Origin: Lachancea kluyveri NRRL Y-12651 | Taxonomy: Eukaryota; Ascomycota; Saccharomycetes; Saccharomycetales; Saccharomycetaceae | Length of the DNA: 64,000 bases | Assembly (NCBI GenBank): GCA_000149225.2 | Contig: CM000693.1 | Coordinates: forward strand, 744,001 to 808,000 | Reading direction: 5' to 3' | In this document: positions 21,724-35,053 of the stretch, in pieces | Layout: every line of letters starts with the position of its first letter | How positions within the stretch are numbered: position 1 is the first letter of the stretch | Made by a program: the position numbers and the translations under genes | Notes under the pieces: model-generated | The model's database searches: none | Told to the model about the DNA's origin: nothing | The model's input: the letters and a program-made list of their open reading frames with translations, nothing else

Positions 21724-24700
21724 TAGAGGTATTCAATAGTTCCTGTTGAGAATACTTTCACGGTAATAGTCCAACGAACTATGCCTCACTTTACACTAGT
21801 GATGAATTCTGCACCTAGCATAAATTTTGTAGCCAAGCTTTATTTCGAATCCGGGGTTTCGAAATTATTTTTTTTTCAAAATAGAAGGGTTTTATTGACA
21901 TTTCCGAAGAAACGGAACGAGGTTCCGGTAAATTTCGAAAATCTTTAGTGGCACAGATAGGTATATCTCTAAAGCTTTCGAAGATTGGAAACGTTCTGAA
22001 ATCCATAAATAATCAGAGATATAAAGTTCAATGCATAGAACCTAGCATGCGTAGATTGAAAGCAAACCTCTATCTTTAATTATAAATAATGTCAACCGTT
22101 GAGTTCAAGACCTGTTCAGTCTTCTCTATCGATGCAAGAAGCACTTTTGTTCTTTCTTTTTCAAACTGACTGACAAAGAGATTAAGCTGGTAGTATCGGC
22201 TCTCCAGTTTCATATCATCGTAAATGATGAATTGTGGTGTAGTATTTTTAATGTTAACTCATACTTCATTTTAAAAACATACGTGCTCGAAGTGTAACAG
22301 CGGTTTGTCAAAAGAGGAAGCTGCTCTGAACGAATCGAACCTTACACTCGTAAAGTCTGGTATTTCCAGGGGGTGGGGGGAAGGAAACCGAAATAAGCCA
22401 GCTGCCAGGTATTTTGAGCAAATCTAATAACATTCAAGAAACTTCGATCTCCAAAGTTGGAGTCCGCAGTTTCCTTGTTGCTGGTTGTTCTGTTAGTTTG
22501 AACACCGTTTGGTTTGACGACATCTATTATACTCCGTAAAGGCATAAAAAAAAGCCAAGTAGTATCAATTTTAGTAACTACGCCAAATCCCGAATATGTA
22601 TTGATATGAAATAAGGCTATGTCTAAACTGTTATAGCAACTAGCGGCCAGTTCCACCTACGTTATCGCGCGTGCAAAGTATATCCAAATTTTTGGTTTAA
22701 AAAACCATCGGCTTTATGTAGGAGTAAAGATCAATGTCTAGTAAAATCACACCGAGAGATGTCTAAATCAGAGATTCTATATGTCTCGAAATCTGTAAAA
22801 AATGAAACGATTTCAATTAAAAAGTACAGTACTTTAATCAAAGATGTACAGGCTACACTAGTAATTGTAGCCGGCTTTCTCTTACAAGTTTAGTTATTTT
22901 TCAAAGTAGTGATGCCTATATCCAGTAGGAGTGGTCGTTGCAAAGCCATTCTAGTTAGAGTTTTTCTACGTAATTTTTATTCGGTAGCTTCATACTGATC
23001 CTAAACGTTGCAACTTTATCCAAAAAGAAAAAAAAAGAAAAAAAAAAGAAAGAGATTTAGGGCATATGTAGTTCTGATAACTGAACATCACTATTTCCAA
23101 TTTTGCAGTAAAATGGTGTCATAAAAACGTCAAATGCAAAGCATATTGCTGTTTCGAAAAGTTGTTGTCAAACTCGAGCTCCAATTGACACTTTCGAAAT
23201 GAGTACCGGAAAGTATATTTTTATTCGGGACCGTTTTGCAACGGAAACAAAAATGTTGTCGTTCGTGTACCTCGCTTGTATCATTTTTTCGCAGATATTG
23301 AGCTCATGGGTATGTTATACGATGCCAAACCTCTAAGGCTAGGCGTAAATGTATCCGAGTATAGTATCCTCCTTACGAGTGCCTATACCCTTAAGTTCCT
23401 TTTTTTTTTAAAAAAAAAATAGAGCGAAATTCGGTGAATAGTACCAAGGTCGTGCCTGTGTATGTGTCCGATAAAAGCTTTTATGAGCATATTCGTTGAA
23501 ATGATCTTAAAAAACGTAACTGTAGATATTAAGCATGTTTTAGGGTTGAGTCGGTGGATTGTGAGATTTTTTGTGGTCCTCTTTTGTTGGGGAAATGAAA
23601 ATAAAAAACCAAATATGTAGTACTACGACCTTGATGTGCATCGGAAAAAGAAGTAACAACAATCCATTGGTCTTGTTAGTAAGTATGTAGGAATTAAAAC
23701 TGTCACGAATAGTTTACTTGCTTGGATGATGACCATTATACCAAAGCCCAGATCATCAGATAGTAGAAACCTGACCTCGGAAACTCTTCTGCATGTGACA
23801 AAATGCCATTCGACATCCACTAATCATTGCGGGAGTCCTCTTATAGGCCTCATTAACTTCAGTGGAGCTTCTGAACAAATACGAGAGTTCCGATAAAAAT
23901 ATGCTTACTTCCTCGGTGCCAGTCATTTACCTGGATCGTGGGTAAATTAATTATATCTTTTGTCTTTGGGTTTGAGGGTACGATCTGTTGTTATTAAAGA
24001 GAACTGCAGTCCTTTATTCTTTATATTGATATCATATAACCATGGCCTCCAAATTATCCAAGCTAATCTAGTACTGCTTTGCAAATAGAACATCAGACAA
24101 ATGGCCGGGATTGACGGTGAGGTTCTAAAGCTATCATTTTCACAACTTCATCTTTTTTTCGTTCTTGAACTCTCTTTCTCTAGCGCCAATATTAGAGGGC
24201 AAGGTACTGGCCCTCTGGTTGGCCACTTCAAAACACGTACCGCCATATAGTACAGGCACGCTATTACTCTCTTGCTCGCTGATATAAAATCAGGCAGAAG
24301 TAGAATAGCTACCTTAATTTGGTTTTAACGTTATGCAGAAAGTGGGAAGGTGAGAAACATGCCATTTGCTAACCCCAGGTGATGGGCACGCTCAACTAAG
24401 CGAGTATATGCGCTCAACAATCTTAGTATGAACTAGAACACATACTCTTGATAATGTCAATAGCCATAACGGAGATTTTGCACTCGTTTGGACCTGCCTA
24501 AGTCCTTGGAGTAATCAAGTTCACTTCGGACACTCTTGAGATATCGAAGCTACTTCAACTGTATTAGAACAATGTTCATTTTGCAACCCCACCTTGCTGT
24601 CAAAGGTGACAGAGACCCGTACTGAATTGACGTCGAGTCGGTCACGCATGGTCAGAAAAAAGTAGCCGCAAATAGCCAAAGTACGACTTCACCGTGTTAG

Positions 24701-26192
24701 AAATTCCAGCAAAGGTTAAAAACAAATAATCCACAGTACCTCATCCACCGGTCTTTTTTCTCAAGCTCTGAGCATTTGCTAAAAACTCCACGTCGAGTAT
24801 TTTAACCTGTGTAGCCCATATTCACAGCAGTCGATGATTATTTCGATTTGCTTATTTATGGAAGATGCATGGATCAGGGTTAAACTTCATTACATTATTT
24901 CCACTTAGGCGCCTCATCGGTTGAGAAATGGAAATAAGTTTAAAATGCCGGATTCTGACGTTGCCGAGGTGCCAATTATTTTTTAAACACATGATTTAGA
25001 GCCGAGAAGCAATAATCAAGATGTTGTATGCCATCTGGAACAACAGACAGATCGATAATACCGCACAATGAGTTGGAAGGGGTAGATGTGATAATCTATA
25101 GTATTTTTGTGACTAAAATAAATCAACAGATGACTGGTCTGTAACGGTAAGTATAGCACTATCTCTATTGAGAAAGAAATGCTGTAGCGCAACATTAATC
25201 GAAATCGCACTTTTTAAGGTCTGATTATGTTGTTGTTGCGATTTTTTCGAACTTATTACCCAAAATTCACAACTTTCAAAACCTTGCACAGAAACATTAC
25301 CAACGTAAAAGCAGGCCTACATTGGGTTACAACGGGATCTAATCGCTACATAGATATTACCATTTCAGATGCAAAAAAAAAAAAAATTCGAATCTTTCAC
25401 CATTTTTAAGCATCAACCAAAAAAATTCTAATCTTGCTTAAGCTGCTTGTAGTTATTCGTTTAAGGAATACACCCTAGTACCATAAAGGGCATTGTCTTC
25501 TAAATCCATTCACAACAAACCAGCCTTGCGTGGTAGGTTTATCGTACAAAGTTGTTGTGTACAAAATCAAAAGAAGGAAAGATAAAACGACAGCATCTCG
25601 GCAATACTTCAAAGGTTCCAACAAGGTGGCATCGGCGTGACGTTCCCACGATTTCAAGCCTTAGATAGAATAAGAGATGCGATATTCATCTACAATATTC
25701 AAGCATGCTTTTGCTTTAGAAATTGTGCCCGTTACCAAAGTTACCAGTGCACTTTTTTGCCTGTTTCGCGAAATAGAATGTACATTAGTCTTGGTGCCAA
25801 CTTTCATCACTTCACTTATAACTGTAACTCAGTAGTTAGATCATCGATGCCGCAAGCACGTGAAATCGAAACTTTGGTGAAAGATAGACTATCGGTGCCG
25901 CAAGCACATGAAATGGAAACCTTGGTAAAAGATAGAGCAACATACCAAGTGTTTCTCATTGTCTTCCCTCTCCCTCTGTTCTGAATATTATCCTTATCTC
26001 ATATCGTAGGTGTATTTGTTTTCAGGTTTGTTTGTTTCTTAAGAAATCTCTTTATATATAAGTAAATGGTTCCAAATATAATATCTCAAACCCTCATTGT
26101 TACACGTCTTTTTCTAGGCGCTTCTTTCGCTCGAGGATATTCAGTTACCTCATTGATTGAACTCAAATAACAAAAGTTTTTTTTTTTAATCA
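21724..26192. other. 4.5-kb gene-poor stretch
   Basis: No frame here starts with ATG and looks like a known protein. The composition is AT-rich with poly-A and poly-T runs (near 23020-23050 and 23400-23420). Just before the next gene there are CTTATC elements near 25993 (GATAAG on the other strand), the site of GATA factors in nitrogen control. A 48-base tandem duplication lies at 25847-25942. I see no tRNA, long terminal repeat or convincing centromere. Confidence 0.5.
25847..25942 (+). repeat. Two-copy 48-base coding-like tandem repeat
   Basis: Two adjacent 48-base units translate in one frame as a 16-residue repeat: MPQAREIETLVKDRLS, then VPQAHEMETLVKDRAT. They differ at about nine bases, two of them silent third positions. 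The frame continues to a stop at 25982-25984. It could be the remnant of a repeat-containing protein; no family recognised. Confidence 0.75.
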
Positions 26193-28031
26193 ATGCCTAA
26201 AAATTTTCCAACTCCACCTAGTCACACTGGGAATTCTGTAACAGGAGATACCAAATTGAAGGATATTAAATCTGGCGTTATTGCAGGCTCAACTGATTTG
26301 ACCAATGACACAAAGTATCTGCAACAAGGCTCCCCACGAAGCACCAACTATGAGTATTATGATAGTGGGGGCAACGTCTTTCGCAGATTCGTGAATACCT
26401 TTAAGAGGGCTCCAAGTTCTGGGTATCTCGGTGATGAGGAAATTTTCGATAATATCAAAAAGGCTGACAATAATTTAAAGAAAACTATCAAATCTAGACA
26501 TGTTGTCATGATTTCTCTTGGTACTGATATTGGTACTGGTCTGTTGGTCGGTAATGGTAAAGCTTTACACAATGCTGGTCCTGCAGGTTTAGTGATTGGC
26601 TACCCGATCATGGGTTCCTGTTTATACTGTATCATACAAGCAGCAGGTGAGCTGGCTGTCTGTTACACTTCTCTGGTTGGTGGGTTCAACGCATATCCCT
26701 CTTTATTAATCGATCCTGGCTTTGGATTTGCAGTTGTCTGGATGTACTGATTACAGTGGTTAAGTGTTTTACCCTTAGAATTGGTCACTGCATCAATCAC
26801 AATCAAGTATTGGACAACTAGTGTTAACCCTGATATTTTTGTCGCCATATTTCATGTTCTGATAGTGGGAATTAACTTTTTTGGTACCCGTGGTTATGCT
26901 GAGGCCGAGTTCTTTTTCAACTCCTGCAAAATGTTGATGATTACAGGATTCTTCATATTAGGTATTATAGTCAACTGTGGTGGTGCCGATAACAGCGGCT
27001 ACATCGGTGCCAAGTACTGGCATGACCCCAGTTCATTCTCTGGTAAAAATCCGATTGATCATCTGAAGGGTGTAGCATCAACCTTGATCACCGGCTGTTT
27101 TGCTTTTGGTGGTACAGAACTAATTGCACTAACTGCGGCAGAGCAGGCTAATCCAAGAAAACCAATTCCATCTGCTGCCAAAAAGGTTTTGTACAAAATC
27201 TTATTCATTTTCCTGGGATTTGTTATAATTATAGGGTTTTTTGTTCCTTATACTTCTGATGAACTGATGGGTTCCGGTGACTCTGCTACTCATGCGTCAC
27301 CATACGTTATTGCTATCGCTTCTCATGGTGTAAAAGTTGTTCCGCACTTTATTAATGCTGTTATTTTACTGTCCGTTTTATCTGTTGGTAATTCTGCGAT
27401 GTATTCAAACCCCAGTTTGATATTATCCCTCGCCGAATTAGGCTATGCGCCATCATTTTTGAAATATATCGACAGAGAGGGTAGGCCCACTATAGCTATG
27501 GATATGTCTTGCGTGTTTGGTCTTCTCTGCTTTATTGCTGCATACTCAAAAGAAGAAACAGTATTTACATGGTTATTGGTCATTTCTGGTTTGTCACAAT
27601 TGTTTACTTGGAGTGCTATCTGTCTATTTCATATCAGGTTTAGAAGGGCGATGCATGTTCAACAAAAATCGCTAGACGAGGTGGGTTTCCAATCGCAAAC
27701 AGGTGTATGGGGATCGTTCTACGCTGTTTTCGTAATGTTTTTGACGTTAATTTGTCAATTTTGGGCAGCAATTGCTCCTATTGGTGAAGGCAAACTAGAC
27801 ATCCAATCCTTTTTTGAAAATTGTCTAGCCATGCCAATGTTGGTCGTTTTATATTTTGGGTACAAACTGTGGGAAAGAGACTGGAGGATTTGTATCCCAG
27901 CTGGTGAAGTTGATTTAATTAGCAGCAGAAGAATATTTGGTGGAGACGTCTTGAGACAAGAAGATGCTGAGTATAAGGAAAATTTAAAGAATTCTCATTG
28001 GACTCATAGGGTTGTTAACTTCTGGTGCTAA
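26193..28031 (+). pseudogene. GAP1-like amino-acid permease with one in-frame stop
   Basis: A 612-codon frame (S. cerevisiae Gap1 has 602 residues) interrupted only by TGA at 26748-26750, where relatives have Cys in WLFCIQWL; here WMY-stop-LQWL. Both halves are in the same frame, with no indel. It has the yeast amino-acid transporter layout: polar N-terminus, twelve predicted membrane segments, the core motif SLGTDIGTGLLV (normally GTGIGTG, so one Gly is Asp), GSGDSATHASPYV, YIDREGRP and the C-terminal FWC. GATA sites lie upstream. Read as a recently inactivated permease; efficient UGA readthrough is an alternative I consider unlikely. Gap1 and the related Agp and Gnp permeases are close, so the subfamily is tentative. 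Confidence 0.85.
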
Positions 28032-31000
28032 GGCGTAAAATTTTCCTTACACGCCGTTATCTTTATTCAGTATTAAATGTATGTGATACTTCAAGTAATG
28101 GAGTTTATCGTTTTTTTTTTTTTGAAATTTGGACTTTTCATGTTTGTATTTGCGCTAGCAGCCTCGAGTTCTTTGTATCTGAGTCTTGTAAAACGCTTTC
28201 AGTGACAGATGCTTGAATTTTTCGTTTCAAGTGATGTTACAAAGCTGGCACTAGACAGAATCGGGGACGAGTACAAAAGAGTATAGTATTTTGGTCGCAC
28301 CGATACATACTTCTGGGAGCAGGATAGCACAATTACTGTTAACGATACTTGTATTCGTTTTTACTTTATTAACACATGTTTGGCAAAGACGATGTGTCAG
28401 TTGCTCTATTGAATCTGGCTATTGTTAGTTTCGAGAGTTGTTGAAATAGTGTACTAAAGGCCGAGTTCCCTCGTTCTTGTAACACTGTGTAGGTGCCCAT
28501 TATGACGTATACCCAGTATCACACCTACCATCAATATGGCCACACCTGCTAGTAACCTACTCAATGTGTGAGGTGTCACCGGTGCTACTGCCACCAAAGG
28601 GCCATTGTCTTTTATCCACGGGTCAACAGCAACCGCATGCACACTTTTCAGGTTTTTGGTAGAGACCGTGACATTCCTAGTTACTTCTCGAAATCATTGT
28701 TCGTTCCAAATTAACGTTTAATAGCTCTGTCGTTCTGACAAAAACACTCGGCTGCAGTAAAGAGAGCTTTCTAAGTCAGCTTTTTTTTTGTCTTGAATAT
28801 TATGTGGATATAGTACCCATACGATTTAAAACCATGCCGTTTCTTAGAAATTGAGCTAGCGTTTCACACGTTTCGGAGCTTTAAGTAAAATCGCCGAGGG
28901 CATCATTCTGCAGTAGCGTTGTCGACTGTTACATTTTTAATTTTATGGCCAATGTCACACACATAGAAAGCATTATTAAATGGCATTTGATGTGATCAGT
29001 AGTGTGCCACCCTCCACCGATGTCCAAAAACTCAAAAAAAAAAAAAAAAACGTGAGTACTGGGCGCCTTCGTCTCCCAAACCGCTTTTTCCTGCCAGTAC
29101 TCTTACACCTTTGGGCAAAAGAACACCAAGACAACCAAAAAGGTTCAGTTACCTGCAGAATACCCGATGTCTAAGAGATAAGGTCACATTTGTAGATCCT
29201 TGCAGACTAAAGTTTTCGAGTTCCCATCACCCAGAAACAAAATACGTGCAATGTCAAGCGCTGCTGGATACTCCGGGCGTGTATAGTTTTTAGAAAATTG
29301 TGGTTCGGAATCAATATCTAAGACCTTGTAGTTCTATTTACTCTCCATCCATGCATCCACAGATTAGGCGTTCGAGTGTGACATCAACGATATATGTAAT
29401 GCGATTAGGGTATAGTAAATGGAAGTTCTGGTGTTCTAGAAACATCTAAGCTGAGTGGTGTATTACCGGAGATACCATATCAAGTAACTGATCTCGACGC
29501 CCGTATTTATCGTAGCTACATCTGTTATTATTGATCTTCATGTTCATACCCCTTTGTTATCCATTTTTAATGACTATACTCATGTACAAAATATCTCTTT
29601 TAACGACGTACCTGTTCTCATGTACTTTATAGTCGTCTTTGGTTGTGGTTGCAGCCGTTTAAAAGCAATGAAGCCTAACAGGTATGGCGTACTGTAATTC
29701 TGCTCTATTTTTGGTACAAAACCTTTGTTCAAACCACTAAATGACCCTTGAAAAATCTTATCAAAAGCTTCATTAAGTCAAGCTGTTATCATTACGGGAT
29801 AAATCTGCGAAATAGTTTCTTTCCAGGTCATTGACGAACTCTTTACACAGTCATATTTACGGGATAATAATCAAATAGGTTGACTTTACTAAAGAAGAGA
29901 TACCGATATCTAAATCGAGATGAAATACGCCTAAATTTTCGGAGTCGTAGTTGCTACTGAGATTGGTGTAACGTTCCACTCTAGAAAAGATTGGCCAACC
30001 AGCAAAAATGAACACAAATAGTAGGAAAAGCTTTGCAAATAGAGAACAGGAAGACTAGGTTAGAATAAACGCCTTTTTAGTGAAAGTTTACTAAGGGAAC
30101 TTGGCTTCATTTTTCGACAAAGAAAGTCCTCTCAAGAGGCTAATTATTTTTTTAATTTCCTAATGGAGTCAATTTTCGAGGTAACAAACGAAACACAAGG
30201 ATTTAGGTTAGTTTTACCTTGAATCAAGACGATTTTTAGGCATTATGGGTTTTCTTCTTTTATAATGATTAATGATTTCTTTTTAAGGGTGCTATAATGA
30301 TTCATAACACCACATTACTAGCAGCAAGATGACAACTCAGTTTTCGGATTTGTCAAACTTCTTCAAATGGTTCAAACTCTATCAACTTCTTTAATAATTA
30401 CAAATTATATTATCCAATGAGATTTCAGAGCTAGGCATTAATATATTAGCTGGTTCATTGAAGAGCCTCACTCGAGTGGCTCGTTTCCGTCTTGAAAATA
30501 CAGATAATCCTTCCTTAGCATTTGTTATAGAATTGAAGCTGTCACTCGTTCTTACGGCAGACCGAGTCTGCGTACAATTTCAAGAAATACAATTTGGTTC
30601 AAATGAACAATAGGAGTTATCGTTCCGTAAACTGATTTATTTTTCCTCTTTCTTGTTAACCGTGTGTATCAAAGTTGAAAACTAGATATGTTTCACGGTG
30701 AGGAATAATGCCACTTCGGGTGAGGTGACAGAAGTATACAAAATGACAACGCGTCATCCAGGCATTTGATAGTAGGCTCTATGCAAACTAGCCACACGCA
30801 TATATATGTGTGTATGTATGTACTTTACAGAAATTTAAACTTTGTTTGACGCTATACATGGTCGTATTTTCCTTAAAATCTCGTTTTTTCTGCTTTTTCT
30901 GGGTCACGCCTTTAATTCACCTGAATCAATCTTGTAATTATAAAGCACGATTTGAAATATTAGAGAACACAAATAAGGAAATGGCAAATTAAAGCTCGTT

Positions 31001-31781
31001 GGCTAGATAAAAAACTCTTCAAAACTCTTTAAAGCTTTTTTCAGCTGAGCAGTAGTCTCTTAGCATGTTAGCAAGATTTACAATAAGGGTAAGTTGAAGA
31101 ATTCACTTACTTTCATATGTTTTCCCCATTAAACGAGATGAAAAAAAAAATAAATGAAGCCAGAAAAGATTCTACTTTCTCAATCATTTATACCAAAAAA
31201 AATAAGTAATTTAGGAATTTTTTTACATGTGCAGGTTGTAAAAATCAATGTAAACAACTTGGTATAATATTCGTCATGTGACGAAAGTAGGTTTGTGTGA
31301 ATTGCAAATCCTAAAGACACGAGTGACACTTGGGTGGATTTGATTCATAGTCTAACGTTCCTTCAATAGAATTTCTGAAAGCAGAAACTATTGACAGATA
31401 GGCTTCAAGATAGGAGTCGCGACATTTTTTTTATGTGACAAATTACTTTTAACTACAAGCGAGATGCTTTTTATGCAGCCGATAAGAAATTTCAAGCGTT
31501 TGGCAGACTAAAACGCACTGGGCTGTAAGCGAGTTGTATTTTTTGGAGAGATACAACTCGACTACAATCAGATACTCCAGTCAACCGCATCAGCTATCTT
31601 ATCTGAATGCTCAGATTAGCTAATCATAACTATTGTGAAAAATTCTGGATGTACATAGCAACAACGAACGCAGAAGGGATACACGGATTCGGTGGTCCAA
31701 GGCTATAAGTATGTCTATGATTTAGGATAAATCAATTGAGACAGCATTAGAAATATTGCCAAGAACAAGAAAACCTTGCAA
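28032..31781. other. 3.7-kb gene-poor stretch
   Basis: No credible coding frame. A 62-codon minus-strand frame near 28454-28642 starts at GTG. The stretch has scattered A/T runs and short TATATA/TGTGTG tracts near 30800. GATAAG at 31479 and CTTATC near 31597 lie upstream of the UGA4-like gene and may be remnants of its nitrogen-responsive promoter. Confidence 0.45.
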
Positions 31782-33500
31782 ATGTCAAGCACACCCTCAT
31801 TCACAGAAAAACTTCCAACTACTCGTACAACCGTAGGTTTGAACCCGACAATTTCAACCAGCGTGAGTGGTGAAGTCCATGAACCAAGATCCATCAGGAC
31901 AATAACTTCAAAAAGAGCAGGTGACGTCAACTACATCGATGCCAGAGCTGCTAACGGTGATACCGAACTTCTTGCCGAGATCGGTTATAAGCAAGAATTA
32001 GACAGACACTTTAGTACGGCGCAAGTGTTTGGTATCGCATTTTCGATTATGGGGCTTTTACCAAGTATCGCCTCCATTCTACATATCGCACTTTCGGGAG
32101 GTACGATCTCATTTATCTGGGGTTGTTTGTTATCTGGCACATTCATTTTGTCTATTGGTGCTTCCATGTCAGAGCTAGCTTCAGCTATCCCAACTTCTGG
32201 TGGTTTGTGCTATTGTGCATATCACTACGCTCCTCCTAAGTACAAAGCTTTTCTCAGCTTTTTAATTGATAACTCTAACACACTAGCCTTAGCCGCTGGT
32301 CTTTGTGCAGTTGACTATGGGTTGGCAGGAGAAATCTTGTCTATTGTTGTTATCTCCAAGGATGGAGATTTCGAAATCGCTGATGGTACGATGTACGGTG
32401 TTTATGCTGCTTGTATCATTGCAACCGCAGTGGTAATGTCGGGAGCTACAGTGGCAGTTTCTAAGTTGCAAAATTTCAATATTATCTCAAATATGTCCTT
32501 GATCTTATTCTTCTTGATTTTGTTACCAATTGGTGTTTCAAGATCAAAGGATGTGGATTTCAACACTGGAAAGTTCATGTTTAGTTACTAGGAGAACGAA
32601 TGCAACTGGCCAAGTGGGTGGCAGTTTATGATGGCTGGTTTTCAGCCTGTAATCTGGGTGATTGGTGCTTTCGACACATGTATCCATATGTCTGAGGAGG
32701 CAAAGAATGCCACCAAAGCTGTTCCTATTGGCATCTTAACATCTATCTCAATGTGTTGGATCATAGGGTCCTGCATCTGTATTGTAATTGCTGCTTGTAG
32801 GGGTACAGGTATTAAAAGTATTTTGAACACAAACTATGGTCAGCCTTTGGCCTAGATTCTTTATAATGCGCTAGGGAAAAAGTGGGCCATGACTTTTATG
32901 ACTTTAATTGCATTCTGTCAATTTATTATGAGGGCATCTACATTGACCGCTACATCAAGATAAGCGTGGGCCTTCGCACGTGATGAGGGGTTGCCTTTCT
33001 CGTGGTGAATCAAAGTTGTCAATAAGAAGTTGTCCTCACCTCTGAGAGCTACATAGTTTGGTGCGCTATATGCATTGTGTATCGGGTTGCTGTGTTTGAT
33101 CGGCGGTACTGCTTCCAATGCCCTATTTTCAATGTATATTGCAGCAAATTATTTTGCATGGATGACTCCTAACTTGTTGAGAATGACAAGTGGCAGAGAT
33201 GTTTTTACTCCGGGTGCATTCTATATGGGTAAGTTCTGGTCTCCTATTATAAACTGGATTTCCATCACTTTCGAATGTTTTATCATCATCATCATCATGT
33301 TTCCATCTGATCAATACGGAATCACCCCAAACACAATGAATTATACTTGCGTTTTTGTTGGTTTTGTGTGGGTCGGGAGTATGGTTTATTATCTTGTTCA
33401 CAAGCATAAAACATTCCACGGTCCAAAGTCCAATCTTACTGATGACGAATATGTCGAGGCGGTTGGCCAAGGGGCTATCGATCAAATTTTGTCTCATTGA
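31782..33500 (+). pseudogene. UGA4-like GABA/polyamine permease, decayed
   Basis: A 573-codon frame matching S. cerevisiae Uga4 (571 residues) end to end. Recognisable blocks include GEVHEPRSIRTI, LLAEIGYKQEL, STAQVFGIAFSIMGLLPSIAS, HMSEEAKNATKAVPIGIL and MTSGRDVFTPGAFYMGK. Five in-frame stops interrupt it (32589, 32853, 32961, 33006 and 33054), yet all parts remain in one frame with no net indel. At least two stops replace a Gln (CAG to TAG, CAA to TAA). Uga4 imports GABA and putrescine across the vacuolar or plasma membrane. This copy cannot make a full protein. The ATG at 31782 gives MSSTPSF, similar to the start of Uga4. Confidence 0.9.
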
Positions 33501-34091
33501 TAGAAGCCTTGACCTTTTAAAGCTTAGAAGTGGAAAGACCTGGTGATTTTGGGAATTTTTGTTTAATATTTTTTTGGTCTGTTATTCTAATACTTTGAAT
33601 TGTCATTTTCATACTTTGTGTAACACCTTTAATGTTTTGAATATTTTATGTAAATGAAATTTTGAATATTTTTTCGAGGTAGCTGTGGTAGGATAAGAAG
33701 AATCGTAAGAACCAATCCATCATTTAGTTTGGCCTTCAGGTTTTTGCTTGGGCAATAAAGCTGGTAAAAACAGTATGTATATGTTTTTCGAGAGGTGCCA
33801 CAGATGGAAAGTGTAAATGTAGCATTTCCTCGCATAAAGGTTTACATTAATTAGCAAGAAACTTTATTAATAAAATTTTTTGTCTTAAACATCTGTAACC
33901 AATGAGGGCTTCTCTTCCTTTTTTTTCGACAATTACATGGGAGTTATAGTTTTAAAGCCTTAACTGGCGAGTAACAAAAATTTGAAATTGGTATATATAA
34001 CCTATTTTGGTGCAGGTTCGCTACGTTGGCTTCAAAAATACATATTAGTAAGGTTATGTTTCAAAATTATGAAATTTAAACGTCTGTCAAT
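33501..34091. other. Intergenic between the UGA4-like pseudogene and the DUF1749 gene
   Basis: AT-rich sequence holding two convergent 3' flanks. The stretch 33560-33680 repeats variants of TTTGAATATTTT. No gene seen. Confidence 0.5.
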
Positions 34092-35053
34092 TTACAAATG
34101 GAATTCATCCAAAAAATTGTTAACCATGAGACATAAAAATTGTTGAGATTCATCACTGTCCACCTTGTGAGATGCCCCCTTGATCAAGCCAGAGTTTTTT
34201 GACCAGTACGATGGGTTAGAACATTCTTTCCAACCTCTCAACAATTTTGCCTTATCAATTTCCTTAGGGACATATTGATCACACTCAGAAAATGCGATAA
34301 GGAAAGGCTTACTGATCTTCCCAAAAGTTTTTTCTAATACTTCTGATGTTGAGTCGCTCGAAAAGTAATCATCATCTCCTCCTGGTAACATCAAAGAACA
34401 CCATCTGTAAGCGGATATTGGTGCGTTAAACACATGCTTAGAGTATTCTAATGGCAAAATTTGGCCCGCCTCTCCCTTCAAAACCATCTTTCTGGCACCA
34501 ATATCAAGCCTCTCCTTATCCTTACCGATAGTCATAGTGTAAGCTTCCCTATCCGACGCAGAGGCCTGTAGTATGCCCCCATCAACCGTTTCTCCATAGT
34601 TCAGCAAATAGTGTATCGTGTTTTGGGAACCCGTGGAGTGGCCAAATAGCACAACTTTGTCTCTAGAACCACCTTTCTCTGATCTCAAGTATTCTACCAA
34701 CGTTCTAATTTCCCTGATGTCTTGGTCCAAGGACGAAAGCCCCCAACCTTTGAAACTGCTCGTCATCTGAATTTGTATCACTGACCAATTACGTTGTGCT
34801 AGATCTTTAGCTACAGTTGGGACGTATGGAACAGTAAGGAACCCATCATCCAGTCTACCAATGAACAATACTGTATTCTTATGACCGGTAGGGGAGAACT
34901 CAAAAGCCACCTTATCTGGGGAGTATTCATGCAAGACACCTGAATAAAATATAGATTCTTAAGTGTACTTAGTTTACTGACAGTTTTTACGGAATCATTT
35001 TCTAAACCAAAAGGAACTTCAACAATTATTTGGGTATATATACCTGTTGACAT
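34092..35053 (-). CDS. DUF1749 / UPF0613 alpha-beta hydrolase (probably spliced)
   Basis: The main frame (34092-34939) encodes a complete DUF1749-type serine hydrolase with nucleophile motif FGHSTGSQ. It has no ATG near its start; the first in-frame Met is about 60 residues in. A 10-base exon at 35044-35053 (ATGTCAACAG) joined across an intron at 34940-35043 (GTATAT...TTCAG) gives MSTGVLHEYSPDKVAFEF, which matches how family members begin. The product would be 285 residues. A candidate branch site, AACTAAG, lies about 30 bases before the 3' site; it and GTATAT are weaker than yeast consensus. Family function is unclear (esterase/lipase-like). I know of no S. cerevisiae orthologue. It is the only apparently intact gene in the decayed island; a lost start codon is the alternative. 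Confidence 0.7.

Noticed and set aside
21890-21915. TTTCCGAAG core resembling centromere CDEIII
   Set aside because: No CDEI or AT-rich CDEII of the right length lies beside it, and the S. cerevisiae blocks flanking this locus are far from centromeres.
28454-28642. 62-codon minus-strand frame with a hydrophobic segment
   Set aside because: It starts at GTG, has no ATG upstream and matches no small mitochondrial or membrane protein I know.
31255-31285. GTCATGTGAC as a possible CDEI in the island
   Set aside because: The flanks on both sides lack a CDEIII match at 80-90 bases.
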